Below are positions 8,490 through 19,795 of a stretch of DNA of 35,105 nt, piece after piece. The translations under genes were made by a program, and so were the position numbers. Source of the DNA: an uncultured Solimonas sp. (GTDB taxonomy: Bacteria; Pseudomonadota; Gammaproteobacteria; Nevskiales; Nevskiaceae); contig CAMLDZ010000022.1 of NCBI GenBank assembly GCA_946478985.1, positions 1-35,105 of the forward strand, written 5' to 3'. A model generated the notes under the pieces. It did no database searches. It saw nothing but the letters and a program-made list of their open reading frames with translations, and had not been told where the DNA came from. The stretch's first letter is position 1; the number at the start of each line of letters is the position of its first letter.

Positions 8490-8564
8490 TGGTGGACGGT
8501 GAGGGTTTCGAACCCCCGACCCCCGCCGTGTGAAGGCGATGCTCTACCGCTGAGCTAACCGTCC
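8490..8564 (-). tRNA. tRNA-Val (anticodon CAC)
   Basis: The minus strand folds as a 75-base tRNA. The acceptor strands GGACGGT and ACCGTCC pair perfectly. The D arm contains GCTCAGCGGTAGAGC. The anticodon stem TCGCC/GGCGG closes the loop TTCACAC, placing CAC at positions 34-36. The T arm contains GGTTCGAAACC. Discriminator A and the CCA tail (8490-8492) are encoded. It reads GTG codons, which are abundant in a genome this GC-rich. Confidence 0.96.
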
Positions 8565-8619
8565 AAAGGGGCGCGAATGATAGTCAGCCGGCCCCACAGC
8601 GTCAAACACTCCGGCTTCT

Positions 8620-9897
8620 TCAGTGCGCGTGTTCGCTCAGGCCCTGCCAGCTGAGCCCCACCGGTACGAAATCCAGCGTGATGCGCTGGATGATGCGAGC
8701 TTCGGCGAGATCGACGACGACAATCTGTCGGGCGCCCGGATCGGTGATGAAGGCCTGCTCCGCGGCATGGCTGACGGCGATCGCCGGAACCTGTCCTTCA
8801 GCAACCGCGCCGCTGACCGCCAGACTGGCGCGATGCGCCCAGTTCTGCGCCGGATCGAGCAGGTGCAGCGTGCCGGCGCTGTCGAGAATCAGGAAGTTCT
8901 CGCCGTGCGCGTCCATGGCGTGCGCCAGCTTGCTGACAGCAGCGCCGTCGCTCCAGTCGACCCGCGTCATGCTGCGCGCGGCGACGTCGATCGCGTAGAA
9001 CTCGCTGCCGGCGAAGCCGCCGAAGCCTGCCAGCTCGTGATGGCCGACCAGCGTGCCGATCCGCGCGCCGGCGGCCAGGCCGTCGGGATTGGCGATCTTC
9101 ACGGCGGTGAAGTCATCGCCCGTCACCGCGAGCACGCCGTCGCTGCAGCCGAACACGCTGTAGTCGTCCGACGAGAAGCTGCCGTGCAGGCCGGGGCAGC
9201 CGGATTCGATGCGGCGCAGATGGCGGTAGCCGCTGCCTTCGCGCTGATAGAGATCGACCGCGCCGGGCAGCGTGCCTTCGGCATCGGCCTCGCGGTGCGT
9301 GGTTAGCAGGTGCTCGCCGCGCGGCTCGGCGGTGCCGTGCATCGCCACCGGCAGCGTCAGCGTTGCCACGCTGCCGCCGTTTTCCAGGCTGGCGTCGGAC
9401 AGCACGGCGACGCTGGCGTTCTGCGCCGCGGCGGCATTGCCGTCGAAGAACAGCGCGGCGAGGCCGTCATGCGTCTCGTAGTGCGTCGGCCGCGCGCCAT
9501 CGAACTTCAGCGCCAGCAACAGCGGATCTTCGCGGTAATCGTGCAGGTGATCGCCGTGATCTTCCTGCCAGAGGCCGGCGTCGACGAACTGCGTGCGGTC
9601 GTTGCTACGCGACAGGACCACGGCGTAGCGGCGCTCCGGGCTGGCGTAGATGGCGTTCGCGGGAAAGTCGAGGGTGAACGACTGCAGGATGCGTGCATCG
9701 TCGAGATCGTAGACGTGTGCGCGGGCCGCGTTGGCCTCGCCGAAGACCAGGCGGCCCGAGGTCTCGACCGGTTCGTGATCGTGGTCGTCGGCAGGCAGCG
9801 TGTCCTTGTCGTTGCAGGCGCTGAGCGCGCCGCTCAAAGCGAGCAGGGCGGCAGCCTGCCAGCGGAACTTCTGACGTGAGAAAGGTGAGGCATGCAT
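8620..9897 (-). CDS. AztD-like metal-binding beta-propeller lipoprotein
   Basis: The 425-residue protein has a signal sequence ending in a lipobox (LSAC, Cys28), so it is predicted to be a lipoprotein. Directly after it comes an Asp/His-rich segment (His39, His41), and a second His cluster is at 114-119 (HGDHLH). The rest is a repetitive beta-strand pattern with recurring GTLHLLD- and QIVVVDL-like blades, resembling a beta-propeller and the periplasmic zinc chaperone AztD. The start at 9897 has AAGGAG eight bases upstream. It follows a TonB-dependent receptor with His-rich loops. A role in handling zinc after outer-membrane uptake is inferred; another metal cannot be excluded, and no ABC transporter lies nearby. 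Confidence 0.75.
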   Translation of the reverse strand: MHASPFSRQKFRWQAAALLALSGALSACNDKDTLPADDHDHEPVETSGRLVFGEANAARAHVYDLDDARILQSFTLDFPANAIYASPERRYAVVLSRSNDRTQFVDAGLWQEDHGDHLHDYREDPLLLALKFDGARPTHYETHDGLAALFFDGNAAAAQNASVAVLSDASLENGGSVATLTLPVAMHGTAEPRGEHLLTTHREADAEGTLPGAVDLYQREGSGYRHLRRIESGCPGLHGSFSSDDYSVFGCSDGVLAVTGDDFTAVKIANPDGLAAGARIGTLVGHHELAGFGGFAGSEFYAIDVAARSMTRVDWSDGAAVSKLAHAMDAHGENFLILDSAGTLHLLDPAQNWAHRASLAVSGAVAEGQVPAIAVSHAAEQAFITDPGARQIVVVDLAEARIIQRITLDFVPVGLSWQGLSEHAH

Positions 9898-9921
9898 GGA
9901 ATGAACTCCTTGTACTAGGGA

Positions 9922-9948
9922 GGCGGCGGCGCGCAGCGCGCGGCCGCC
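9922..9948 (-). other. GC-rich hairpin between receptor and lipoprotein genes
   Basis: GGCGGC (9922-9927) pairs with GCCGCC (9943-9948), and the inner GCGC tracts extend the stem with a small bulge. It lies in the 188-bp spacer between the receptor stop and the lipoprotein start, just upstream of the AAGGAG ribosome site. There is no U-tract, so it is not an obvious terminator; mRNA processing or partial attenuation are possibilities. Confidence 0.4.
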
Positions 9949-10085
9949 GCGGATTCGGCAGTGAGGGACGACAGGCGACGTACCGCACGGCCGTTGCAGC
10001 ACGGCCGCATCGGGAGCGGAAGGCATCGGCGTTGCGGCCGTATCGACACGTCGCGCGCATCGCAGGGCGCGCGCGAGGTGCCAGA

Positions 10086-12344
10086 TCAGGCCGGCGGCTG
10101 GAAGTCGATGCGGATGCCGGTGTAGATCGAACGCCCCGGCTGCGGTGCGACGTCCTTGAGCACGGACGTGCTGAGACGTTGCTTCTCGTCGAGCAGGTTG
10201 CGGCCGCGCACGAACAGCGTGGCGACGCTGCTGCCCAGCGCGAAGCTGTAGCCGAGATCGGCCGACACCAGGTCATGGCCCGGCGTGTCGGTCTCCAGCG
10301 CCGCGGTGCGGTCCTGGCGATCGGCGCGCAGGTAACGCAGCGAAGCACTGAAGCCGCGGTACGCGGTGTCGGCACCGATGCCGGCGCGCATCGGCGTCAT
10401 CCGCGGCAAGTTGCCACCGTCGCGCAGGCGGCCGCGCACGGTATCGCCGAAGGCACGCAGGTCCAGCGTCCAGGCAGCGTGGTCGATGACGCGGTAGCCA
10501 GCACTCAGTTCCGCACCGTGGAATTCGGCGTCGCGCTGGCGGTAGTCGAGCAGCAGCAGTTCGCCGTCGGTGGAGAAGTGACCGGCTTCGTCGACGCGAT
10601 CGGCGCGGCCGTCGGCTTGCACGCTGCCGTCGCCATCGGCGTCGAGGCCGAGATCGGTTTCGGACAGGAAGATGTAGTCGTTGATGCGGTTGTAGAACGC
10701 GCTCAGCTCCCAGGTGAAGCGGCCGGCGTCGCGGCCGAGCGTCAGTTCCAGGTTGTTGGCGGTTTCCGCGTCCAGATCCTGCGCGCCACGCTCGAACGAG
10801 CTGGTCGCCAGATGTGCGCCATAGGCATACAGCTCTTCGGCGGACGGTGCGCGCTGCGCGTGCTGGGCGTTGACGCGCAGGTGCAGGTGCTCGGCCAGCG
10901 CAAAGGCAGTGCCGGCCGAGAAGCTCAGCGCCGTGAACTCCTGCTTGCGCAGCGTGGCCAAGGGGCCGTCGGCAGCTGCAGTGGGCGTGTGGCGCGTCTG
11001 GTCGACGCGCGCGCCGAGTTCGAGGCGATGCGCGCCAAACGATCGCTGTTCGACCAGGAACAGGCCGAGCCCGCGCGTGGTCACCGGCGGAATGAAGGCT
11101 TCCGCGCCGACCGCCTCGAAGTCGCGGTCGCCGACCTGCACGCCGCCCACGCCCGTCCATGCACCGAGCGGCAGGTGCGTGAGTTGCGCGCGCGCCTCGG
11201 TCTCCTGGACGTCGAAGCGCGTACCGATATCGCCGCCGGCCTCGATTTCCTGATGCTGGTAGTCATTGATGCCGGCGCGTACTTCCAGCGCGCTGAAGCC
11301 GGGCAGGGGCGCGCGCAGCAGGCCGCGCAGATCGACGCGAGTCTGTTCGAGATCGATACGCACGCCGTCATGGCTGTGCGCTGCCTCCTCCTCGTGCTCC
11401 TCTTCGTGCGCATGCGAGTGGCCGGGCACGCCGTAGTTCGTTTCCAAGCGCGTGACTGCAGCGCCGAGCATGCCGCGTTCGCCGATCCATGCCGCCGAGG
11501 CGCCATAGCTTTCCGCGCGCAGACTGCTGTTGTCGAGGATGTCGAAGCTGTCGGCGTCATGGTCATCGTGGTGGTCATGATCCTCATGTCCGCCGTCGGC
11601 GTGCTGGCGCACAGCAAAACCGGGTATCGAAAAGTCGCCGGCGCTGCGGCGGCCATACTGCGCGCCCAGCTGCAGCGATGACAGGCCGTAGCGCGTCTTC
11701 ACGCTGCTGGTCTTCTCGTCGGCGTTGCTGCCATAGGAGAACGCGCCGCCCAGGCGCAAGCCCGGCGTCAGCTGATCGCTGAGTCGGTCGTCGACCACAT
11801 TGACGATGCCGGCCGAGGCTCCGCCACCATAGATCAGTGTCGCCGGGCCCTTGATGATCTCGATCTGCTCGGCATGCAGCGGATCGACGGCCACCGCGTG
11901 ATCGGCGCTGATCGACGAGGCATCCATCGAGCTGATGCCGTTGTCGAGCACTTGCACGCGGGGACCGCCCTGGCCGCGGATCACCGGCCGGCCGACACCG
12001 GGGCCGAAGCTGGCGTTGCTGACGCCAGGGCGGTCGGCGAGTACATCGCCGATGGTGCCGCCGCGGCGGCGTTCGAGCTCCTCGCCGGCCAGCACGTCGA
12101 CCGGCTGCACGAGGTCCTCGGCGCCGCGGCGGAACGGGCTGGCCTCGACGATGATCGTTTCGAGTTGCGGTGCTTCAGCGGTGGGTGATGTCTCTTGCGC
12201 GCCGAGCGGCAGCGGCAAGACGAGCGCGGGGGAAAGGGCAAGGGCGATGCGGTGCAGCGTGAAACGCGCACGCGGCGGCGGCGGGCGTGCGGTTTCGCAC
12301 GCCGCCACCAGCGCCGCGATGCGGCGCGAGGCAGGGGAAATCAT
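10086..12344 (-). CDS. TonB-dependent receptor with His-rich loops (ZnuD-like)
   Basis: The 752-residue outer-membrane receptor has an unusually long N-terminal extension before a signal sequence ending near residue 50 (LGAQ). The plug domain follows, with RGQGGPRVQVLDNGISSMD and IEIIKGPATLIYGG, then a beta-barrel ending in a terminal GIRIDFQPPA strand. Two loops are packed with His and acidic residues: 248-262 with six His and 309-325 with six His. This matches ZnuD-type zinc receptors, where such loops capture zinc before TonB-driven import. The neighbours, a small Cys/His protein and an AztD-like lipoprotein, support metal uptake. No good ribosome site precedes the ATG. The substrate (zinc versus another transition metal) is inferred. 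Confidence 0.85.
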   Translation of the reverse strand: MISPASRRIAALVAACETARPPPPRARFTLHRIALALSPALVLPLPLGAQETSPTAEAPQLETIIVEASPFRRGAEDLVQPVDVLAGEELERRRGGTIGDVLADRPGVSNASFGPGVGRPVIRGQGGPRVQVLDNGISSMDASSISADHAVAVDPLHAEQIEIIKGPATLIYGGGASAGIVNVVDDRLSDQLTPGLRLGGAFSYGSNADEKTSSVKTRYGLSSLQLGAQYGRRSAGDFSIPGFAVRQHADGGHEDHDHHDDHDADSFDILDNSSLRAESYGASAAWIGERGMLGAAVTRLETNYGVPGHSHAHEEEHEEEAAHSHDGVRIDLEQTRVDLRGLLRAPLPGFSALEVRAGINDYQHQEIEAGGDIGTRFDVQETEARAQLTHLPLGAWTGVGGVQVGDRDFEAVGAEAFIPPVTTRGLGLFLVEQRSFGAHRLELGARVDQTRHTPTAAADGPLATLRKQEFTALSFSAGTAFALAEHLHLRVNAQHAQRAPSAEELYAYGAHLATSSFERGAQDLDAETANNLELTLGRDAGRFTWELSAFYNRINDYIFLSETDLGLDADGDGSVQADGRADRVDEAGHFSTDGELLLLDYRQRDAEFHGAELSAGYRVIDHAAWTLDLRAFGDTVRGRLRDGGNLPRMTPMRAGIGADTAYRGFSASLRYLRADRQDRTAALETDTPGHDLVSADLGYSFALGSSVATLFVRGRNLLDEKQRLSTSVLKDVAPQPGRSIYTGIRIDFQPPA

Positions 12345-12418
12345 GGGGGTTCATCCAGTTCTGTCGAATGAGCAGCAGACACGCCCGCATTGCGGACGCG
12401 CCGGGACCACAGCCGTGC

Positions 12419-12700
12419 TTACATCAGCGGCTGAGGTGGGCCCCGGATTGGATGGCGATAGACCCGCGCGCTGCCATGCGCGGCGTCGAAGACATGCGAG
12501 GGCGCCTCGTAGCGGCCGACCAGCGCCAGCAGCAGAGGCGCCGGCGGCAGCGCAGCGCCCGAGGCCTGGGCGTGCGAGCAGACGTGGCAGTGATGATCCG
12601 CGGCAAGCGAGGGATGCTCGAAGGCGTGCGCAGCCGTCAGCCATTGTCCCAGCAACAGGACAAGGGCCAGCAACAGATGGCGGGTCGGCTTGGAGCGCAT
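12419..12700 (-). CDS. Small secreted Cys/His-rich protein of the metal locus
   Basis: The 93-residue protein has a signal peptide (residues 1 to about 26, LLLALVLLLGQWLTAAHAF) and a compact metal-ligand cluster DHHCHVCSHA (His36, His37, Cys38, His39, Cys41, His43). Short proteins with an HCHxCxHA-type motif are often found beside zinc-regulated TonB receptors; I recall this from the family context and cannot check it here. It is the first gene of the minus-strand group, 74 bp before the receptor. A periplasmic metal-binding role is inferred. The ATG lies close behind a promoter-like sequence and lacks a Shine-Dalgarno. Confidence 0.72.
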   Translation of the reverse strand: MRSKPTRHLLLALVLLLGQWLTAAHAFEHPSLAADHHCHVCSHAQASGAALPPAPLLLALVGRYEAPSHVFDAAHGSARVYRHPIRGPPQPLM

Positions 12701-12708
12701 GAGCGGGA

Positions 12709-12738
12709 ACTATAGAACGCGAGCGCGGCCAGCACCAA
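12709..12738 (-). promoter_or_regulatory. Possible sigma-70 promoter of the metal locus
   Basis: On the minus strand, TTGGTG (12733-12738) and TATAGT (12709-12714) are separated by 18 bases. The predicted start of transcription would fall within a few bases of the ATG at 12700, implying a leaderless or nearly leaderless mRNA. No convincing Zur-type palindrome is seen, although Zur control would be expected for a zinc locus. Confidence 0.35.
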
Positions 12739-12760
12739 GCCTGGGGTTCGGCCGCACTGT

Positions 12761-13258
12761 CTACTGCGCGTCCAGGGCGCCGCTGGCCGCCAGTTGGCGG
12801 ATGCGCAACACGGTGTCCTCGTCGGCCTGGCGATAGGCGCCGCGTACCAGCTCGCTCAGCGGGCTGTGCGCATGGTGATCGGCCGACTGCGCCGTGTAGG
12901 TGAAACGCACGAACAACGCGCCGGGTTGCGGCGCCTCGATGCGCATGGTCAGCGAGAAATGCGTGCCGCTGGCGGCGGCCTCGACGTCATAGTGCACTGC
13001 CGCGTCGTCGTCGAAGCGCACGCGATCGTGCACTTCATAGTCGCCGAAGCGCAGCAGGCGGCGCAGGGTGCCGTCGTCGGCGTTGTCGATCCGCGCATCA
13101 TCGAGCCAGGGGATGAACAGCCGGGGCGTGCAAGCGCGCAGCTGCAGGCCGCGCCACAGCTGTTCGCGGCTGATCGGCGCGATGCGCTGGTCGCGTAGAT
13201 CGTTGATCTGTACCAGATGCTCGAAGCGCAGCGCGTCGTCAGCATCCGCGCCCGTCAT
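12761..13258 (-). CDS. DUF1857/AtaL-like SRPBCC protein
   Basis: The 165-residue protein carries the START-like pattern of DUF1857: FEHLVQIND near the start, ISREQLWRGLQLRA, a central FGDYEVHDRVRFDD, and a C-terminal ALFVRFTYTAQ followed by a long helix. SRPBCC folds form a deep cavity for hydrophobic ligands; the ligand here is unknown. Its ATG overlaps the stop of the upstream CoA-binding protein gene (ATGA), so the two are translationally coupled. No signal peptide is present. Confidence 0.78.
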   Translation of the reverse strand: MTGADADDALRFEHLVQINDLRDQRIAPISREQLWRGLQLRACTPRLFIPWLDDARIDNADDGTLRRLLRFGDYEVHDRVRFDDDAAVHYDVEAAASGTHFSLTMRIEAPQPGALFVRFTYTAQSADHHAHSPLSELVRGAYRQADEDTVLRIRQLAASGALDAQ

Positions 13259-13677
13259 GCCAGGCGCCGGTGCTCGACCAGCAGGCAGCGGTCCTGGACC
13301 ACGGCGATGCCGGCCTCGCGCAGCACCTGCGCCGCCGCGTCATTGCGGATGCCGAGCTGGAACCATACGGCCCTGGGCTTCTTGGCAAGGATGTCGTCGA
13401 GGTGCTGCGCGATGTCCTGCGGGCGACGGAACACGTCGACCAGATCGATCTGCCCCGGGACGTCGATCAGGCGGCGGTAGACCGGCTGGCCGAGAATGGT
13501 CTGCACCTGCGGGTAATAGACCGGCACCGGCACGATCTCGAAGCCGGCTTGCGCCAGATACTCGGCGACGTAGAACGCCGGCTGGTCGGCCTGCGCCTCG
13601 GTCTTGATGCCGAGCATGGCGATGCGGCGGGTGGCGGCGATGATGTCGCGAATCTGCTGATCGCTTGCGGTGTTCAC
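13255..13677 (-). CDS. CoA-binding domain protein (YccU-like)
   Basis: The 140-residue protein is a single Rossmann-type CoA-binding domain, like the N-terminal part of acyl-CoA synthetases (NDP-forming). It shows RIAMLGIKTEAQ, YVAEYLAQAGFEIVPV, IDLVDVFRRP, AVWFQLGI and QDRCLLVEH. I place the start at a GTG at 13677, preceded by GGAGAA at suitable spacing; the open frame runs back to 13923 through the tRNA-Pro gene and cannot be coding there. It overlaps the next gene by four bases. The cellular role of this widespread small family is not settled. Confidence 0.85.
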   Translation of the reverse strand: MNTASDQQIRDIIAATRRIAMLGIKTEAQADQPAFYVAEYLAQAGFEIVPVPVYYPQVQTILGQPVYRRLIDVPGQIDLVDVFRRPQDIAQHLDDILAKKPRAVWFQLGIRNDAAAQVLREAGIAVVQDRCLLVEHRRLA

Positions 13678-13820
13678 CCGCGGTTCTCCAGTCGTCAGGC
13701 GCGTGAACGATCTTAGCAAGCGGCCGCGCCGTGCTGGCCGGGCACGTCCGATGCCGCTAGGCCCGCCGAAGACAGAGGCGGACACCGGCGGCGCCACGAT
13801 CGGGCGCGCGTTCCTGTCGA

Positions 13821-13854
13821 GAGCAGAAACAAAGAAAGCCCTGGACGGGCTTTC
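13821..13854 (-). terminator. Rho-independent terminator after tRNA-Pro
   Basis: GAAAGCCC (13834-13841) and GGGCTTTC (13847-13854) form a perfect 8-bp stem with a 5-base loop. On the minus strand it is followed by TTTGTTTC. It lies about 25 bases beyond the tRNA-Pro CCA end and would end transcription of the tRNA and of any read-through from the pheST-ihfA-merR operon. Confidence 0.85.
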
Positions 13855-13876
13855 AGAAATCACCACTGCGAAACGA

Positions 13877-13955
<79 letters not shown>

Positions 13956-14044
13956 ACACGTGAAGCTTGATGCGATGCGACGGATGAAGCGGGGCGCGCA
14001 GTGTACTCGAACGGCGCCCGCATTTTGAAGGTGATCGAGCGCGA

Positions 14045-14461
14045 CTACTCGGGGAACAGCCGCAGCAGCGATTCCAGCTCGCTGCACAGATCCTTGATCT
14101 CGGTCTCGCGCTTGGGCACGCGCGACTTGGCCAGCGCCGCCGCAGCGGCGGCACGTGCCGATTCGACCGCGACGCCATGATGGACCTGCGCGGCTTCTTT
14201 CAGACGCTGCCGTGCCCCACCGATCGTGAAGCCCTGTTCGTAGAGCAGGCTGCGGATGCGGCGCACCATCTGCACGTCATCCTGCTGGTAGTAGCGGCGG
14301 TTGCCGCGCCGCTTGACCGGGCGCAGTTGCGGGAACTCCTGTTCCCAGTAGCGCAGTACATGCGGCTTGACGTCGCACAGTTCGCTGACCTCGCCGATGG
14401 CGAAGTAGCGCTTGCGAGGAATCTCGGGCAGGACCGGCAGCGGCTTGTCAGCGGGACGCAT
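14045..14461 (-). CDS. MerR-family transcriptional regulator
   Basis: The 138-residue protein has a MerR winged helix-turn-helix: [45 protein letters not shown] (residues about 19-63, quoted here in parts as [12 protein letters not shown] and [13 protein letters not shown]). A coiled helix and an Ala-rich segment follow. No metal-binding Cys pair is present, so it is not a classic metal sensor. It is the small MerR that conventionally follows ihfA in gammaproteobacteria. Its ATG lies inside the end of ihfA, a 14-base overlap, which suggests coupled translation. Its regulon is unknown. Confidence 0.93.
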   Translation of the reverse strand: MRPADKPLPVLPEIPRKRYFAIGEVSELCDVKPHVLRYWEQEFPQLRPVKRRGNRRYYQQDDVQMVRRIRSLLYEQGFTIGGARQRLKEAAQVHHGVAVESARAAAAAALAKSRVPKRETEIKDLCSELESLLRLFPE

Positions 14462-14741
14462 CGGCCTCCACTCGCAGACGGAGCTTCTGGCCGGGGCGGA
14501 ACGTCACCACGCGGCGGGCGGAAATGGGGATCTCTTCACCGGTCTTCGGATTGCGGCCGGGGCGCTGGTTCTTGGAGCGCAGCTCAAAATTGCCGAAACC
14601 CGACAATTTGACTTCTTTGCCGGATTCCAGCCGGCCACGAATCTCTTCGAAGAAGAGATCGACGAATTCCTTGGCCTCGCGCTTGTTCAGACCCAAGTCT
14701 TCGAACAAGGCTTCCGCCAATTCTGCTTTGGTTAAAGCCAC
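14448..14741 (-). CDS. ihfA: Integration host factor alpha subunit
   Basis: IHF-alpha pairs with IHF-beta to bind and sharply bend DNA, affecting transcription (including sigma-54 promoters), replication and recombination. The 97-residue protein opens with [20 protein letters not shown] and carries the DNA-binding arm [12 protein letters not shown] with the intercalating Pro. The length equals the family norm. It lies 19 bp downstream of pheT, the usual gammaproteobacterial position, and overlaps merR. Confidence 0.98.
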   Translation of the reverse strand: MALTKAELAEALFEDLGLNKREAKEFVDLFFEEIRGRLESGKEVKLSGFGNFELRSKNQRPGRNPKTGEEIPISARRVVTFRPGQKLRLRVEADASR

Positions 14742-14760
14742 TGGATGGACCCCCTGATCA

Positions 14761-18275
<3,515 letters not shown>

Positions 18276-18306
18276 CTACTGCAGGCCGGTCTGCCCGAGG
18301 CGGCTG

Positions 18307-18669
18307 TCAGGCGGCGCCGAGCTGCGCTTTGGCCTGAGCGACCAGCGCCGCGAACGCGGCCTTGTCGTTGAACGCCAGGTCGGCGAGGACCTTGCGGTCG
18401 AGGGCCACGCCAGCCTTGTTCAGGCCGTTGATGAAGCGGTTGTACGACAGGCCCAGTTCCTTGGTCGCTGCGCCGATGCGGATGATCCACAGCGAGCGGA
18501 ACTCGCGCTTCTTCACCCGGCGGTCGCGGTAGGCGTACTGGCCGGACTTGATGACCTGTTCCTTGGCCGAGCGGAACTGGCGCGATTTGGCGCCGTAGTA
18601 ACCCTTGGCCTTCTTCAGGACTTTCTTGTGCTTGGCGCGGGCGGTGACGCCACGTTTTACGCGTGCCAT
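18307..18669 (-). CDS. rplT: 50S ribosomal protein L20
   Basis: L20 binds 23S rRNA early in 50S assembly. The 120-residue basic protein begins [20 protein letters not shown], followed by [19 protein letters not shown] and the globular [20 protein letters not shown], matching the family along its whole length. AGGAGA precedes the ATG. It is 15 bp after rpmI. In E. coli, L20 represses rpmI-rplT translation by binding its own mRNA. Confidence 0.99.
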   Translation of the reverse strand: MARVKRGVTARAKHKKVLKKAKGYYGAKSRQFRSAKEQVIKSGQYAYRDRRVKKREFRSLWIIRIGAATKELGLSYNRFINGLNKAGVALDRKVLADLAFNDKAAFAALVAQAKAQLGAA

Positions 18670-18684
18670 ATGTCTTCTCCTGCC

Positions 18685-18882
18685 TTAGGCGTAGGGCAGC
18701 ATGTGAGCCACTTCGCGGACGTCGGACGCGTGCACCTGCGCCTCGCCACGGAGCTGACGGATACGCTTGCCCGACTTCTTGGTCAGGATGTGGCGCTTGT
18801 AAGAGTGACCGCGCTTGAAGCCGCCTTTGCCAGTCTTGGCAAAGCGCTTGGCTGCGCTCTTCACGGTTTTCAACTTCGGCAT
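18685..18882 (-). CDS. rpmI: 50S ribosomal protein L35
   Basis: The 65-residue, Lys/Arg-rich protein ([20 protein letters not shown], then [16 protein letters not shown]) is full-length L35, a structural protein of the large subunit. It sits between infC and rplT as in most bacteria. The 132-bp spacer after infC contains two hairpins that may be involved in autogenous control. Confidence 0.98.
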   Translation of the reverse strand: MPKLKTVKSAAKRFAKTGKGGFKRGHSYKRHILTKKSGKRIRQLRGEAQVHASDVREVAHMLPYA

Positions 18883-18941
18883 GTACTACTCCTTGTTGCA
18901 TCGTTGCCGGCTTCACATCCCATGCACGGGAGTTGACCGGG

Positions 18942-18997
18942 CCTTCCCCGACGCAGGGAAGGACTTTTCTTCTTCGAGCCACCGTCGCCGGCGGCTC
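18942..18997 (-). promoter_or_regulatory. Two hairpins upstream of rpmI, possible L20 leader
   Basis: On the minus strand the first hairpin pairs GAGCCGCC with GGTGGCTC (18976-18997) and the second pairs CCTTCCC with GGGAAGG (18942-18962). Both lie in the infC-rpmI spacer. In E. coli, L20 binds structured RNA around this junction to repress rpmI-rplT. The location fits; the sequence match to a known L20 site was not tested. Confidence 0.4.
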
Positions 18998-19014
18998 TGG
19001 GGAATCCGCGCGCC

Positions 19015-19533
19015 TTACTTGCGCTTGGCCGACAGCACCATGACGGACTGGCGGCCTTCCATCTTCGGGTGCTGCTCGACCTGCGCCAGCTCGACCAGCT
19101 CCGCCTTCAGGCGGGTCATCACTTCCATGCCCAGTTCCTGGTGCGCCATCTCGCGGCCGCGGAAGCGGACCACGATCTTCACCTTGTCGCCTTCTTCAAG
19201 GAAACGGGTGATGGAGCGGAACTTGGTCTGGTAATCGCCTTCCTCCGTCGTCGGACGGAACTTGATTTCCTTGACCTGGATCTGCTTCTGCTTCTTCTTT
19301 GCGGCATGGGCGGCCTTGTCCTTTTCATAAAGGTACTTGCCGTAATCCATGATCTTGCAGACTGGCGGGTCCGCGTTGGGGGAAATCTCAACGAGATCGA
19401 GTTCCGCCTCTTCGGCCTTTGCGATCGCATCACGCGTCAGCATGATGCCAATCTGCGCACCATCATCAGCAATTACACGGACGCGCTGCGCCGTGATCTG
19501 ATAATTGCGCCGGTCTTCACGTTCAAAAGCGAT
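19015..19533 (-). CDS. infC: Translation initiation factor IF-3 (ATC start)
   Basis: IF-3 binds the 30S subunit, prevents premature subunit joining and checks the start codon. The 172-residue product has the N-domain ([40 protein letters not shown]), the Lys-rich linker ([20 protein letters not shown]) and the C-domain ([20 protein letters not shown]). I place the start at an ATC codon (19531-19533), because GGAG lies exactly seven bases upstream and it gives a near-normal length. The open frame extends upstream to 19611 into promoter sequence. Rare AUU/AUC/AUA starts are the known basis of infC autoregulation by IF-3. Confidence 0.95.
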   Translation of the reverse strand: MAFEREDRRNYQITAQRVRVIADDGAQIGIMLTRDAIAKAEEAELDLVEISPNADPPVCKIMDYGKYLYEKDKAAHAAKKKQKQIQVKEIKFRPTTEEGDYQTKFRSITRFLEEGDKVKIVVRFRGREMAHQELGMEVMTRLKAELVELAQVEQHPKMEGRQSVMVLSAKRK

Positions 19534-19619
19534 TGGACGTCTCCGCAAGCGTCCGCCACGGGCGGACTGAGCATCTCGCGTGCCGGCACGGGCCGACCGT
19601 CGCGAGGACAAGGGCGCGC

Positions 19620-19648
19620 ATTCTACGGGCGATGCCCGCCTATCTCAA
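19620..19648 (-). promoter_or_regulatory. Sigma-70-type promoter of infC operon
   Basis: On the minus strand, TTGAGA (19643-19648) and TAGAAT (19620-19625) are 17 bases apart, each one mismatch from consensus. Transcription would begin near 19613, leaving a leader of about 80 bases before the ATC start of infC. The spacer itself contains an inverted repeat, CGGGC-GAT-GCCCG (19626-19638), that could bind a regulator. Confidence 0.65.
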
Positions 19649-19795
19649 GAGCAAACGGCGCAGAATCAAACGGTTCGACGGCGAGGCCGAGCGGGGCGGG
19701 CAACACGGCGATGATCTTGGATCTGCCGCGAGCAGTCGCCACTATAGAAGACCTGCGTTGCCACTTCCGCCAGCCCGCCCACACGGGGATATTCG

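Noticed and set aside
9876..11681. Long plus-strand open frame (601 codons) opposite the TonB receptor
   Set aside because: It is antisense to a clear receptor with signal, plug and barrel motifs; its composition (Arg/Ala/Gln-rich, no motif) is that of a GC-rich shadow frame.
12701..12760. Zur operator upstream of the metal island
   Set aside because: GTTCTATAGTTC looks suggestive, but it is not a palindrome beyond CTATAG and lacks the Zur consensus arms.
19718..19748. Plus-strand sigma-70 promoter (TTGGAT and TATAGA) for the dioxygenase gene
   Set aside because: The spacer is 20 bases, outside the usual range; the match is not strong enough to annotate.
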